Part shown: positions 12,001 through 22,200 of the stretch, piece by piece
Position numbering within the stretch: the stretch's first letter is position 1
Layout: every line of letters begins with the position of its first letter
Source: Anniella stebbinsi
Lineage: Eukaryota; Chordata; Lepidosauria; Squamata; Anniellidae
Length of the DNA stretch: 64,000 nucleotides
Direction: 5' to 3'
NCBI GenBank assembly: GCA_029215795.1
Contig: JARDYH010000004.1
Span: forward strand, 202,596,017-202,660,016
Notes under the pieces: generated by a model
What the model saw: only the letters and a program-made list of their open reading frames with translations
What the model was told of the DNA's origin: nothing
The model's database searches: none
Made by a program: the position numbers and the translations under genes

Positions 12001-14791
12001 TTTCTGGAGGTGGGTTATTCTATCCCACTGCTCCAATCAGGACCTTACAGGGGAAAGTATGTCATTCCTGGACATTATAGAAAAGGACCCGATTGGAGCA
12101 GTGGAGGGCGGGAATGACACACTTTCCCCTTCTCCGCTCCAATTGGGGTCTTTAAAGCAGTGGGGTGAATGACATGCTTTCCAGAGGCCCTGGAAAGCCA
12201 CTTTCCCACCCCCCACCCCACTGAGGGTCCTCTTTTTTGGTTTCCCAAATGTGGTCACCCTATTATTAGGTCTCCCCTTGGGTACTCCTACAAGCTATAT
12301 AAGGGCAGAATTGGGGTACTTCCTATAGAATTTGCTATCTGGAAGACCATGTTTTTCTTTTACCTTAAAACAAAAGTTACAATAAATAAATAAGTTAGTT
12401 TATGTATTAGGGAGCAGAGAAATTCACTTCCTGATAATAATTGGCTTCACAGGTGCGAATGTAAACTAAGATTTTTCGGAATGGACCCTAAAATAATACT
12501 GGGCAGGATATTCAACAAAACAGGGAGGTGATACGATACACACTGCAGAGGTTCTACTGCAAAAGGGATATGGATGCAATTTAAATCTCTAGATTTTCTA
12601 ACAGTTTCCCCCATATAAAACGCCTGCATGAAGAAGAAAAATATTTAACAGAAATCACTACGCCTGGGCTTCGAAAAGCCCTTACAAGCCTGAGACTACA
12701 TTCAATGACGTCCAACTTTGGAGAAGGAAGGAAAAATAATACTCCAAGGGAACAAAGACTTTGTATATGTGGAGAACAAGCTGTAGAGGATACAATGCAT
12801 TATGTTATACACTGTAAATTGTATAATATCCCTAGGAATAGACATTTAGATAGATACTTAGCCCAGGTGTCCCAATGTACAGATTTGGATAAAATTAAGT
12901 ATCTGTTTACATCAATGGATAAAATGGTCATGTTGAATTTAGCCATATATGCAATGAAGGCGATGAAAATTAGGGAAAAACAGGGAAGTCCAGGTGTAAA
13001 TGAATTAATATGAAAGCTGGATAAATGTATAGAGATTAATTGTAGTTGTACCAATGTGGGTAATATTATAGGTTGTATACAGTATATTGTATTGTATTGT
13101 ATTTTAACTGTATATATTGCAGCTGGCAAAACCCTAATTGGGTTGCCATAATAATAAAGTAAAATTAAACAATGTTCACAGGCTAAATAACTAGCCCCTT
13201 CCACCAGATTCCCATGAAGCTGGGACACGTTCCAAAAAGTCAAGGCAGTTTTAATTCAAGTGCCTATCTTAGATTTAAAAACATTTAATACTGTTTCTAG
13301 ACAGACAAATTTGCCTCTTTTGGTTGTGTTTTACCTTGTTGTGCCACCCATTCATTCAATTGCTTTCCATTTCCTAATCGAAGTTGATGTAATATAAAGT
13401 TTTGCTTAGGGTGACCATATGGAAAGGAGGACAGGGCTCCTGTATTTTTGACAGTTGTAAAGAAAAGGGAATTTCAGCAGGTGCCATTTGTCTGCATGCA
13501 GCACCTGGTGAAATTCCCACTTCATCAAAACAGTTAAAGCTGCAGGACCCCTGCCCTCTTTTGTATCTGGTCATGCTAGGCAGGGCTCCTGCAGCTTTAA
13601 CTGGTATGATGAAGAGGGAATTTCACCAGGTGTTGCATGCCTACAAAGGACACCTGCTGAAATTCCCTTTTCTTTACAACTGTCAAAAATACAGGAGCCC
13701 TGTCCTCCTTTCCATATGGTCACCCTAGTTTTTCTTCTTATGCTGTTTGTAGATTGTGTCCCAATGAGGTGGGGGGCAATGATTCAACTAAGCAAACATT
13801 CTATTTGCAAAAGTGAACAAAGAAATAAAGGTATGTTATCAAGATGTTAATGCTAGCAACAACAATATTTCCTGCTCATGATCTCTCTCCGTGATGGAAG
13901 GGGACAGGAGACACCCATGTACAGAAACTAGCTTCTGGGCTGCTCTGAAAGAACACGGGAGATGTCAGCAGGCTTGAGGGAACTCAAAAGAAAAAGTATC
14001 ATGGGGAGAAACAGAGGACACACACACACGAAAACAGCCCTATGTGGACTGTTCATGGGCATGGATTGTTTATTGATTGTTGTGGGAGGGGGAGAGAAAA
14101 CTGTAGAAGGCGGAAGAGAAATGGAATGGAGATCCTGGATGAAGGCATGGGTAGCTGAAACTCTGAACAGAAGCACTCCACACTATAACATTTTGTTGCA
14201 GGTCCCATTTGTCTTTTCTTGTTGTCAAATGAGACTTCCCTACTGAATTGTTAGCCATAACCATAAAGAAGTGCAATGGACTAACAACATGGTTTTTAAA
14301 ACTATTTTCAAAATACCAGCATTGCAGTAAGATGTAGATTCTAAGGACATTCTGTCAAGCCAGTAAATCTCTTAGTGGTTTTTTTCCTCCTACAGTTTCA
14401 GTCCTCTAAATGCTGTATACAATCCAATTAAATCAGATTTTGTGGCCATCTACCCTTCCCGTGCATGTAGCTTAGTATAATAGAACAGCAAAAAATGCAA
14501 ACATCTTCTCTGGTATATTAATGCATTACAAAAGTCACTTGCAAACCAAATGAAATGCTGTAATTAATGTTAAATCACCATCATTAGAATTTAAGTTTTA
14601 TCAGCAGTTTTCCCATTATCCTACTGTGAAACTTTTGGTTCAACAAGTCTATATATAAAGAAGATGTAAGCCTACCTTGTTCCGGTGACATCACTCCTGC
14701 CATGGTAAATACAAGTGCACTGAGAAGGGCAGAAACTATCCACTTCCTCAAAAAAGCTCATCACAATGCAGACAGCAGTAATCAGATACAT
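1945..14791 (-). CDS. LRIT3: LRIT3, leucine-rich repeat, Ig and transmembrane protein 3
   Basis: Coding exons are 14791-14676, 9797-9322, 5537-5232 and 3023-1945. They sum to 1977 bp (658 aa), all with AG/GT boundaries and matching phases. Visible order: signal peptide (1-20), cysteine-rich LRR N-cap (about 21-40), leucine-rich repeats (about 60-185), LRR C-cap beginning NPWYCDC (about 200-250), Ig domain with the DAGDYRC motif (about 255-345), Thr/Ser/Pro-rich linker, FN3 domain (about 462-546), one membrane helix (about 557-585) and a 73-residue cytoplasmic tail. In mammals LRIT3 acts at the photoreceptor to ON-bipolar synapse, is needed to place TRPM1, and its loss causes stationary night blindness. 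The start was chosen at the Met that opens a hydrophobic signal peptide; upstream in-frame Mets would add a non-signal extension. No disabling change was seen. LRIT1 and LRIT2 are paralogues, but RRH and GAR1 next door favour LRIT3. Confidence 0.96.
3490..3680. repeat. Imperfect inverted repeat
   Basis: AGCTCCTCCCATAG near 3520 and its complement near 3645 (CTATGGGAGGAGCT) bound about 140 bp. The layout looks like a small inverted-repeat element inside LRIT3 intron 3. The family is not recognised. Confidence 0.4.
4600..4736. mobile_element. Palindromic hAT-like MITE, CAGGGG..GGCAAC family
   Basis: The ends begin CAGGGGCGGGCAAC and close GTTGCCCACTCCTG, and the inner arms are also complementary around a central turn. 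The same arm-and-turn pattern recurs many times in this window. Family placement is inference; flanking duplications are weak here. Confidence 0.6.
4840..4965 (-). mobile_element. tRNA/MIR-like SINE fragment
   Basis: Read on the minus strand it begins with a 'gtggtgtagtggt' box-A-like head and a 'ggttcaa' box-B-like motif, followed by the 'cactgggt' core. It matches the more complete copy at 27673-27912. Confidence 0.55.
4990..5213 (+). mobile_element. CR1 LINE 3' end
   Basis: The text runs through the typical CR1 3' UTR ('ggttggactcgatggcc') and ends in degenerate ATTCTATGA tail units. CR1 copies of this kind are characteristic of sauropsids. The tail stops about 13 bp from the splice donor of LRIT3 exon 3. 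Confidence 0.85.
5232..5537 (-). CDS. LRIT3: LRIT3 coding exon 3 (LRR C-cap and Ig start)
   Basis: The acceptor is AAG at 5540-5538 and the donor GTATCT begins at 5231. The exon encodes the C-cap (NPWYCDC) and the first part of the Ig domain with its first cysteine (LLRCDATG). Confidence 0.95.
5590..5915 (+). mobile_element. L2/CR1-type LINE 3' end with (AAATA)n tail
   Basis: It carries the recurrent 3' motif 'gaaccgcccagagagcttcggc' (in parts) and ends in AATAAATAAATAAATA repeats. Similar tails occur at 10330-10470, 20450-20582 and elsewhere. Confidence 0.65.
6626..6728. repeat. Inverted repeat with arms of about 47 bp
   Basis: Arm 1 (about 6627-6672) and arm 2 (about 6681-6728) are nearly perfect complements, separated by only a few bases. 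The arms carry the 'cccattgaaatgaatggga' type motif seen in many dispersed copies in this window. A third, direct copy lies at 6580-6612. Confidence 0.7.
6935..7758. mobile_element. hAT-type element with GC-rich inverted core
   Basis: The ends are TAGGGTGACCA and its complement TGGTCACCCTA. The core (about 7050-7490) is made of alternating forward and reversed copies of a module containing GAGGCGGGAGAGGGC and AAGTGATGTAATC. It lies in LRIT3 intron 2. The 8-bp flanks resemble each other only loosely, as expected of an old insertion. ORFs here are not real genes. Confidence 0.7.
8074..8251. mobile_element. 178-bp palindromic hAT MITE with perfect TSD
   Basis: The ends are CAGTGGAGGCTGTTGG and its near-complement. 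It is flanked by identical 8-bp duplications ATATTAAT at 8066-8073 and 8252-8259. An 8-bp duplication is the hAT hallmark. Confidence 0.85.
8868..8955. mobile_element. Fragment of palindromic MITE family
   Basis: It shares the 'tgattggagttgtagacc' arm and a 'gaggaagcctgctc' end with the CAGGGG..GGCAAC family. One half only. Confidence 0.4.
9322..9797 (-). CDS. LRIT3: LRIT3 coding exon 2 (leucine-rich repeats)
   Basis: The acceptor TTTTAG ends at 9798 and the donor GTAAGC begins at 9321. The exon encodes the LRR block, including LHELRLDGN, LRTLDLHNN and LTYLDISSN motifs. It starts by completing an Arg codon split with exon 1. Confidence 0.96.
10012..10125. mobile_element. Palindromic MITE family copy
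   Basis: The arms 'cctcaacctggtgctctcc' and 'ctggagaatatcaggttgg' are complementary around 'catcatccctagccatgctggc'-type centre sequence (shortened here). It lies in LRIT3 intron 1. Confidence 0.5.
10330..10470 (+). mobile_element. L2/CR1-type LINE 3' end
   Basis: It carries the 'taaaccgcccagagagcttc' motif followed by 'gcaataaataaataaat'. Same family as 5590-5915. Confidence 0.6.
10700..11025. repeat. Unnamed dispersed repeat, copy 1
   Basis: It shares ordered blocks with 18580-18835: an 'accaatc..ggt' block, a 'ctggagcga' block, 'aagtccc..actt', 'gccgaaaagcccc', and 'gcagccacc'. No ORF, no obvious TIR. Family not recognised. Confidence 0.5.
11846..12262. mobile_element. hAT-type element, TAGGGTGACCA ends, perfect 8-bp TSD
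   Basis: It runs from TAGGGTGACCAAC to GTGGTCACCCTA and is flanked by TTATTAGG at 11838-11845 and 12263-12270. The core is unlike the cores of the other elements with these ends. It lies in LRIT3 intron 1. Confidence 0.88.
12560..13165 (+). pseudogene. LINE ORF2 C-terminal fragment
   Basis: An open stretch (the frame is open from about 12645 to the stop at 13011) encodes a cysteine/histidine cluster of the C-x-C-G ... D-T-M-H-Y-x-x-x-x-C type, typical of the end of non-LTR retrotransposon ORF2 proteins. It is followed by AT-rich sequence and TATTGTATTG units and ends in AATAATAAAG. It is a 5'-truncated copy; the clade is not clear. Confidence 0.6.
13407..13727. mobile_element. 321-bp palindromic hAT MITE, TAGGGTGACCATATGG ends
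   Basis: The ends are exact complements over at least 20 bp, and the inner halves mirror each other ('gaaattcc..ttcatc' blocks). The flanks GTTTTGCT (13399-13406) and GTTTTTCT (13728-13735) are an 8-bp duplication with one change. Pieces of the same element occur inside the 516-bp array at 55-58 kb. Confidence 0.85.
14676..14791 (-). CDS. LRIT3: LRIT3 coding exon 1 (signal peptide, LRR N-cap)
   Basis: It begins with Met and a hydrophobic stretch (ITAVCIVMSFF), then CPSQCTC. The donor GTAGGC begins at 14675 and the exon ends with two bases of a split Arg codon. Confidence 0.93.
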
Positions 14792-16125
14792 GACTTCCTT
14801 CCAACACGATGGATGCATCCAAAATCTAAAATCTTTTATTCCCAGACGCTCACACTGCGCGCTACGGTTGTGAATGTAGGCATCCATTTAGTAAGAGCAG
14901 ATTACCCTGGATTAGCCGCGATCTGCAGTTACTTAACCTTCAAATGTATTCTGCACAGGATCAGTAGAAAGAGGTTGTTCTTTATTGTGTCAAAAGAGGA
15001 ATGCATTGCCTTGAAATTACATCCACCTTGAAGCAGTTCTGCTTTAACAGCAAATTAAATACTGAAATTAAACACACACACAAAATTCTCCACAAGTGTC
15101 TTTTGCAATTTGGACAGGCGATGTGAATAAAACACTTCCCTTAAAAAACACAATCTATTCTACCATTTAAACAACTGCAGAGTGCAAAGTACACATATTA
15201 TACAAGAAAGAGTCACAATTCATGATTAGCAGCAGCACTTTGGATCCAAAACATGCCTTTTGCATTATTTGCCTACTCACTATTTTTATAAACCAGTTAT
15301 TTTAAAATAGCTGAATAAAATTAGCTATCTGGATACACAGATGAAAACACATGAAACTTTAAAAGGACTGGTAAGCATTTAATGAAATGCACTGATAATT
15401 ATCAGCAGATGGCACCAATGATCTTGAAAAGTGGCCCTCTATAGATTGGAACCTTCAAACTGTCAATCCGCTCTTTCTTTAAAAACAATCTGGTATTTGC
15501 TTTTTAGCACAGATTAGCCATCCAAGCTAATTACTTTATTTCACAGACTTCTTTTCAGTGAGGGTTAAACATGTTTATTAACAATCACTTTGAAACAAAC
15601 ATGACTATATTGAAAAACACTATTTTTCTGGTGACATTTTATTGCTTTTCGGGAAAGAGACATAAATATTAATTAGGAACATTTTTTTGAAAAAAAATAC
15701 TGCAGCACAGAATCTTACTTAATTTTCCTTTCCTTGTCCCTTAACCTTAATTCCTTCACTCAACCGGTACAACACTTGTTAATAACTGCTGAAAAGGACA
15801 CAAGTACAAACTGTTCAATAGTACCCATCATCGAAGTCCCAAATTTGTTTTGTACTGGCACAATCCAATGAACCATTTTTGGCTACTAGGGTTCCTTGGC
15901 TGATATGGTGCCGGACATGATGGCATGGCACCAGGGCCACCAAGGGACTGGATATGATGATGCTTTTATCAACACAGATCCAGCTGTGAGGTCAATGGGC
16001 TTGACAGGTTGCAAAGTTATTGTAAGACAATGTGTGGAACAGATCTGATTTCCTTTCAAGGGATTCCATGCGCAAAAGATCTGATGAGCAAGTCAACCTA
16101 GCAGTGGGGCTTTCGGACATTATCC
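14792..16125. other. Spacer between LRIT3 and RRH
   Basis: About 1.3 kb separates the LRIT3 start from the RRH stop. It should hold the LRIT3 promoter and the RRH 3' UTR. Minus-strand AATAAA hexamers occur at 15638-15643 and 15574-15579. No other gene is visible. Confidence 0.5.
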
Positions 16126-16228
16126 TCATGCAATAGTGCTTTGAGATATGCTCATGGGCAAAACGTTGTTGATGGTTATCTCCTGCCGCGTTTGGCATCG
16201 CACCATTGCAAAGATGGCCCTTCGAAAC
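16126..16228 (-). CDS. RRH: RRH coding exon 7 (C-terminal tail)
   Basis: The acceptor CTGCAG ends at 16229. One base completes the Lys codon from exon 6, followed by FRRAIFAMVRCQT and a short tail ending STIA. It is too short and off-frame to show as an ORF; it was found by following the splice phase. Confidence 0.93.
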
Positions 16229-19200
16229 CTGCAGGAGGGAGAAGTCTTTTTAATGTCAGACACTGGAAGTCAGAGGCAGTTCCAGATTTCATGATGCTCT
16301 CATGCAAGATACTCTCAAGATGCCCCCTTCCCTCTCTGTGTTCACCTCTTTTTCCTCCTCCTCACTGTTGCTGTTACCCATTTGCTTGCCTCTCCCTCTT
16401 GATCCAAACCACACCACCTCCCAGAGGGAGATACATGTGTACAAATCACTGCCCCTTACTCAGAGAGTAAGGCCACTGAGGTCATCTGAGGGCATGCTCC
16501 TGGTGGTTCCACATGGACTGGCCCAATTGGAGTCCACCAGGAAAAGTGCCTTCAGTGTGGTGGCCCCCTTCTTATGAAACTCCCTGTGATTGAAGGTCAG
16601 GCAGGCACCAACATTGTATTGTTTTTGGCACCTCCTGAAAACTTTATTTGTTCCAAAAAGCTGTCCCAGAATGACCAGCGGTGGATCAAACTGTATCTGT
16701 TCTTTTAAAATGTAATTGCAATTATGTTTTTATTCCGTTTTTATTCTTTTACCTCATTTGTTCACCGTTCCAAAATCCGCAGATAGGGAGTGGTATAGAA
16801 ATATCGTAAATAAATAAATACTGTAAGTAGCAAGAGCGAGGAGGAGAAGCAGCAGCAGGGCCAAGAAGCTTCAAGGATTGGCAGTGGACACCCAACAGGG
16901 CATGGGCCCTGGCAAGCGATGCCAACCCTTGCTGGAAGTTCCCTAAAATTCAAGGCACATTTTTTACCCGTCCCAAAGATATCCCTAAGCAACTGTTTCA
17001 TGGACAGAAGTGTCCAAGTACGACCTTTCTCTTTTTCCCTTTTTTATGTTTATATACAAAGAGCAGCTAAAGAAATCTACAGATCCTCCAAGGAAACAAG
17101 AGGTTCTTTAAAAGAAAAAGAGAAAATCAAACTATAGTTGCCAGAGAATAGGTGCCAGTCCTTACTCTTAAAGGTTCTCAAATTAAACCAATAAACAGAA
17201 GGACAAACTACAAGAGACATGACTCATGCTTTTTAAACCAAGCATGCTTCTCTTGGCTGCTTCTATTTGGGTGAAAAGGCAGCTTGGGTCTGATCGCCCA
17301 TTTTCTGGTGAAAGTCGCTCCCCCACAAATGCTGCTTCGGGGTGGTTTTCGGCAGAAAATTGGTGCAGGAGCCCAATCTGGATCAGCAGCACATTGGAAG
17401 CCTGTCACGGGGAGAACCCCAATGTCCTTTGTAAAAGCATGTCAAAAGTCAAAGAGTTTACAGAAAACATTTTTATCAATTTATATATCCCGCAGCTACT
17501 CTAAATTGCTCAATCAAGATGGCTGGCTGTTTTGATCTGTCATTAGTCTTCCTCACAATTTACCCCAGCAAGTGGAGGCTGGTGGCTCCAATGTCAGTGG
17601 GGTGGTGAATCCACTCCGGGTTTCAGTCAAAACCAGTCAGACCTTGGATAGCTCCTTTAGAGTTCTGACTAGTTCTGACTGAAACCCAGAGCAGATTAAC
17701 TATCCCACTGACATCAGAGTCACCAGACTCCCAGCCTTCCTCCAAGGAGCTCAGGGTTGGGCTCCTGTAACCCTTTACCTTCACCACAACTCTTTGAAGT
17801 GGATTAGGCTGAGAGAAAATTAACAGATCAAGGTCATCAATGAGCTTTGCATTCAAGCAGAGATTCAAATCAGGTCTCCCCTCCCCTCCTCTCCCGTTCA
17901 ACTACAACATTCTAACCACTACAGCACACTGAGAGAGCAAAACTTATGGCCACTAGACCAGGGGGAGGCAACCTTTCCAGGCCCATGGGCACATCTGGCA
18001 ATTTGAGAAACTGGGCACCACCACAAAATGGCTGCCTTGGGAGGTGTGGCAAAGGACAAGTCACCTGCCCAAAAGACTGAATACAAGAAAGAGTGGGGGC
18101 CGGTGACCCAGTACACGAAACAACTTCTTCAAACCCACAGTTTTCAACAACTACCAAAATCTATTTCACAGGCATCTCAGCTACTGGTAAGAAAATGTGT
18201 TCATTTTTTTAAAAGTGGGAGGGTTAGGGCACATGGGGGGTGGGGTCAAGAAAGGTGTTCAGTGGTGCATTGGTACACAGACACCACATTGCTTATCCCT
18301 GACCTATACAGTACATAGGATACAGTAGATCTCTCTTTCCGAGTGGAGGCCAAGACCCAACTAAGGAGGAAGAGGAGGAGATCTGACTATATCTTTCCCA
18401 TCCCAAGCTGCTTCGAGCTCCATAGTGAGTCCCTCTCCTTAGATCAGCGCCCCGTCTTCTCAGCGCTGAGTTGGTGCTGCCTCCCTCCAAAACCCTGTGG
18501 TTTTACTCACCCGCAGAGGCATCAGATAATTCCAATGCTGAGAAGGGAGCGCAGGGTTTCCAGAGCTGCCCCACTTCCCTCTTCCTGATGGAAAGGAACC
18601 AATCGCTGGTCGCCTTCCACCAGGACCACTCCCCAGATTGGCCCTGGAGCGACATCAGACAATGGAAGAGTAGTACTGACCTCACTCCCAATGAAAAAGT
18701 AAAGTTAAGTCCCCAACTTTTTCAATGCACAGCTTCGTGGGAAAGCCCCACGGTGGTTTTGAAGCTGCGGCATATAACTGCTGCAGCGCAGCTTCGCAGC
18801 CACCACAGGGGATTGAGCGCGGATAGACTCTAACCCTGGAAAGGGAGACAATGGCTGTGGGCTAGTCAGCAGGAAAGGGAGAGGTCATCGATCCGTTGGA
18901 TCCAACTGTTTCTCAGACCCCTCCCTGGACAGGTTTAGAGGCCCATCTAATTAAAAAATGCTCTAACAAAGGACAGGGAGGATGGATAGAAATCTCCAAG
19001 AACGAAGCCCTCCATCCATAGGATTGTTCTCCAACTTTCTTATTTTTAAAATTACTGCACGTTTTGGAACCATATACAACCTATTTCACTGTCCCACCCC
19101 AGAATAGTAAAGCACACAAGTTGTGTTAGAGGTAAAGAGTGTTCCATCAACACCAACACCAGCCCTCCATCAATAGAACCACTTACTTTTTGTTTGCAAT

Positions 19201-22200
19201 GACATAAATACAAGGATTGTAGAATGTAGATGACTTTGCAAATAGTGGTGCTATGATTGCCACGGCAGGGGAAATTTTCTTAGGGTCTCCGAAGGAAGAC
19301 CACAAACACACAATACAGTACGGAGACCAAGCCAGCAGAAACATTAATATCATGACAACAGACATCTGTAACAGAAAACGAACATGTTTTGTCACAAAAT
19401 ATTTATAGTTCTATATTAGCTTCTTTTTTATTAGTCCCTCAGACCTTCATAATATCTAGCCTCTCTTTTTGCTGCAAATCCTTCTAGGCTAGGGATGGTC
19501 AACCTGTTGCCCTCAACCTAAATTCACAAGTCTTCTGCGTGGAATCATTTCAGACCTCTGGCAAGAGGAATCCATCTCTTCCCTGGCAGCCTGCTCCATG
19601 GGAAGGAAGACTTCAAATGGCCTGCTGTTGTACTTTACAGAGGACAGTCCTCTATTTGAAGAGGCGTCCAGTCCAAATCTGATTTAACACAGACGAACCA
19701 TAAGGAAGAAGAGCAGCAGCGGCCCGGACAGTCACCTAGTCTGTCTTCTTCACTATGTATGGTGAGATGTATTTTATTTCTATAAATTTATAGCAATTAT
19801 TTCTAAATATGCACCCATAGATATACATTTTCATATGCAATGTTACGCAAAAATGTTATCATGCATTTTTAAATTATTCATTTCCTCTTTTGGGGCCTCG
19901 CATAAGCAGTCACCCTAAGGAATAGGAAGAGAAAAAGAAAGGGGAGACAGAAAGAGAGAGGAAAGTGAGTGGAACAAGAAAAAAAAGGGGTGACTCACCC
20001 ACTTTTGGCCCTGCCCATGTTCCCCGCTAGCTTTGGCCCAGCCTACTGTCAACATGAGGCCCTCAATAGATTACCCACAAGGAAATGTGGCCTCGACAGA
20101 AAAAGGGTCTGCCCTTAAATCAGCTAAAATTTTCTTCCACACAGAGTATACTATTTAGGACTGGGATAGCAAAACATTTACACTTGAAGATTGTGTGTAT
20201 TGCTTGTAAAGTTGAACGGAGCCATTCACTTCATTAAATTCTAGCATGTGATTAAATGCTCCACCAGCTCTAGTTAGTGAATACAAACAAAAGAAGCAGA
20301 ATTTATAATCTGTGCTAAAAACAGACCATATTCAACTCAAATGTTTGAGTAACAACATTTTGGAAGGTGTACATACTGTTTGAATGCTTACAACTTTTAA
20401 CAGACATCAAATAATGCTCAGTGTCTAATTTGCTAGCTAGTAATTGCAATCAGGTTTTATTCTGCTTGTACGTTTATGTTGTTGTTTAAGCTTTTATATT
20501 TTATATTGCTTTGTGTTGTAATTTTTGTGAACCATCCAGAGAGCTTCAGCTATTGGGTGGTATAGAAAGGCAATAAATACATATTTGATGCATCAAGCTA
20601 CAGTTCTGATGTTTAAAAATCAGCCTGTTTAGAGTTCATTTATTGTATACATTGTTGGGGCATTTTGAGGGGCTCTCAGATTAGCAGCAATATCAGGGTC
20701 TCTAGGCCACAAATACCTACTTCCTGATGAGTGTTACCCAGAGGACCTTTTCTTCTGCCGCTCCAGACTGTGGAATGGCCTGCAGGAGGAGATTCGACAA
20801 ATTAGCAGTCTTCTGGAATTTACAAGCCGTGAAGACTGCTCTCTTCCGGCAGGCCTACCCAGTTGAATTTTAAGATGTTTTTAATAATGTATTTGTTTTT
20901 ATCTGTTTTAATGGTTTATCTATTTTGTTGATTTTATATTTGTATTTATTGTTGTTCCCTGCCTCAATCTGGATGGAGAGGCGGATTAGAAATGAAATAA
21001 ATAGAAATAGAAAAATAGAATAGTCTAACATCCATATCATGTGTGTTCACTGTGAATATAATGGTACCAAACACAGAAGTGGCCCCATCCCCTTACACAG
21101 GGGCAGTAAACTATATCACAAGCAACAGAGAGAAGTGGGTAATGTGATAAATTTATGTGGCAAAGCAGGTGCGAGCTAGAAAAGCATCAACTGCCCACTG
21201 GGATGCAGATGAAACCACTGAGGCTACAGGCATCTCCCAACAGGTACGGCCTACTTTTGTTCCTCAGATCAGCCAGTTTGGTTGGCTTTCTCCCCTAGGT
21301 CAGCCAGTTATCGTCTGAGCTCCCCCACAATATACTGAAAGTAGGAGCACAAAAACTATCCATATGCTCTGGCTGTTCCGCTCAGTACCTCAGTATGTAA
21401 AACTATGTCTGAAAAAGAAAAAGGGACTCTGTCAAAATGACCATACCTTTGTTACGTCTACTTGATCAGACCAATCTATATTGATGTTCTCTAGACAACC
21501 GTTTCTGGTATACTGCTTCATAGTTCGTGAAACGTTGTAGTAACAGTAAAACATGACGGATAGGGGGATGACAAAATTAACAGCTATTACAGACATTGTG
21601 TAAGAAACAAAGGATCTGAAAAGTGAAAAATACAAATATGACTAGAAAACACTCCCCATTCTGTTGGTATTGTCAGCTTAGACTCAAACATTTTTAGATG
21701 TTCTAAAAGCATTTTGAACTTATTTTGCAATATTGCACAACAGCAGCCGTGCTTTGACCCAGTTTAGACAACCTGGTTCCCTCCAGATGTTTTGTACTAG
21801 AACTCCCAGCATTCCTTTTTTTTTTTAAAATAATTTTATTAATTTCAACATAATAATAACATAAAATACATACATAATCCTCGACAATCCCCCCCGTGCA
21901 CCCCCACCCCATGAGACCTTCTCTTAATCTTTTATTCTATCCAGAAATTTATCGACTCTTTTGAAGGTGTTTGTCCCTTCCCCGATCTTAATACATATTC
22001 CAATAGGGGGCTCCATATTTCCCCAAAATCATTTTTACCGGACATTCCCCTCTTTAATTTCATTTTACAAGTCAGCATATCATTCAAAGCCATATCCCAT
22101 ATTTCTTTGTACCATTCTTCTATTGTATAGCTTCCTTGTCCTTTCCAATTTTTTGCAATCATTAGTCTAACAGGTGTCAGGAGGTTGTTTATCAATTCTC

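Noticed and set aside
15992..16198. 68-residue minus-strand ORF
   Set aside because: It covers the last RRH exon in the wrong frame; the frame set by exon 6 gives the peropsin tail.
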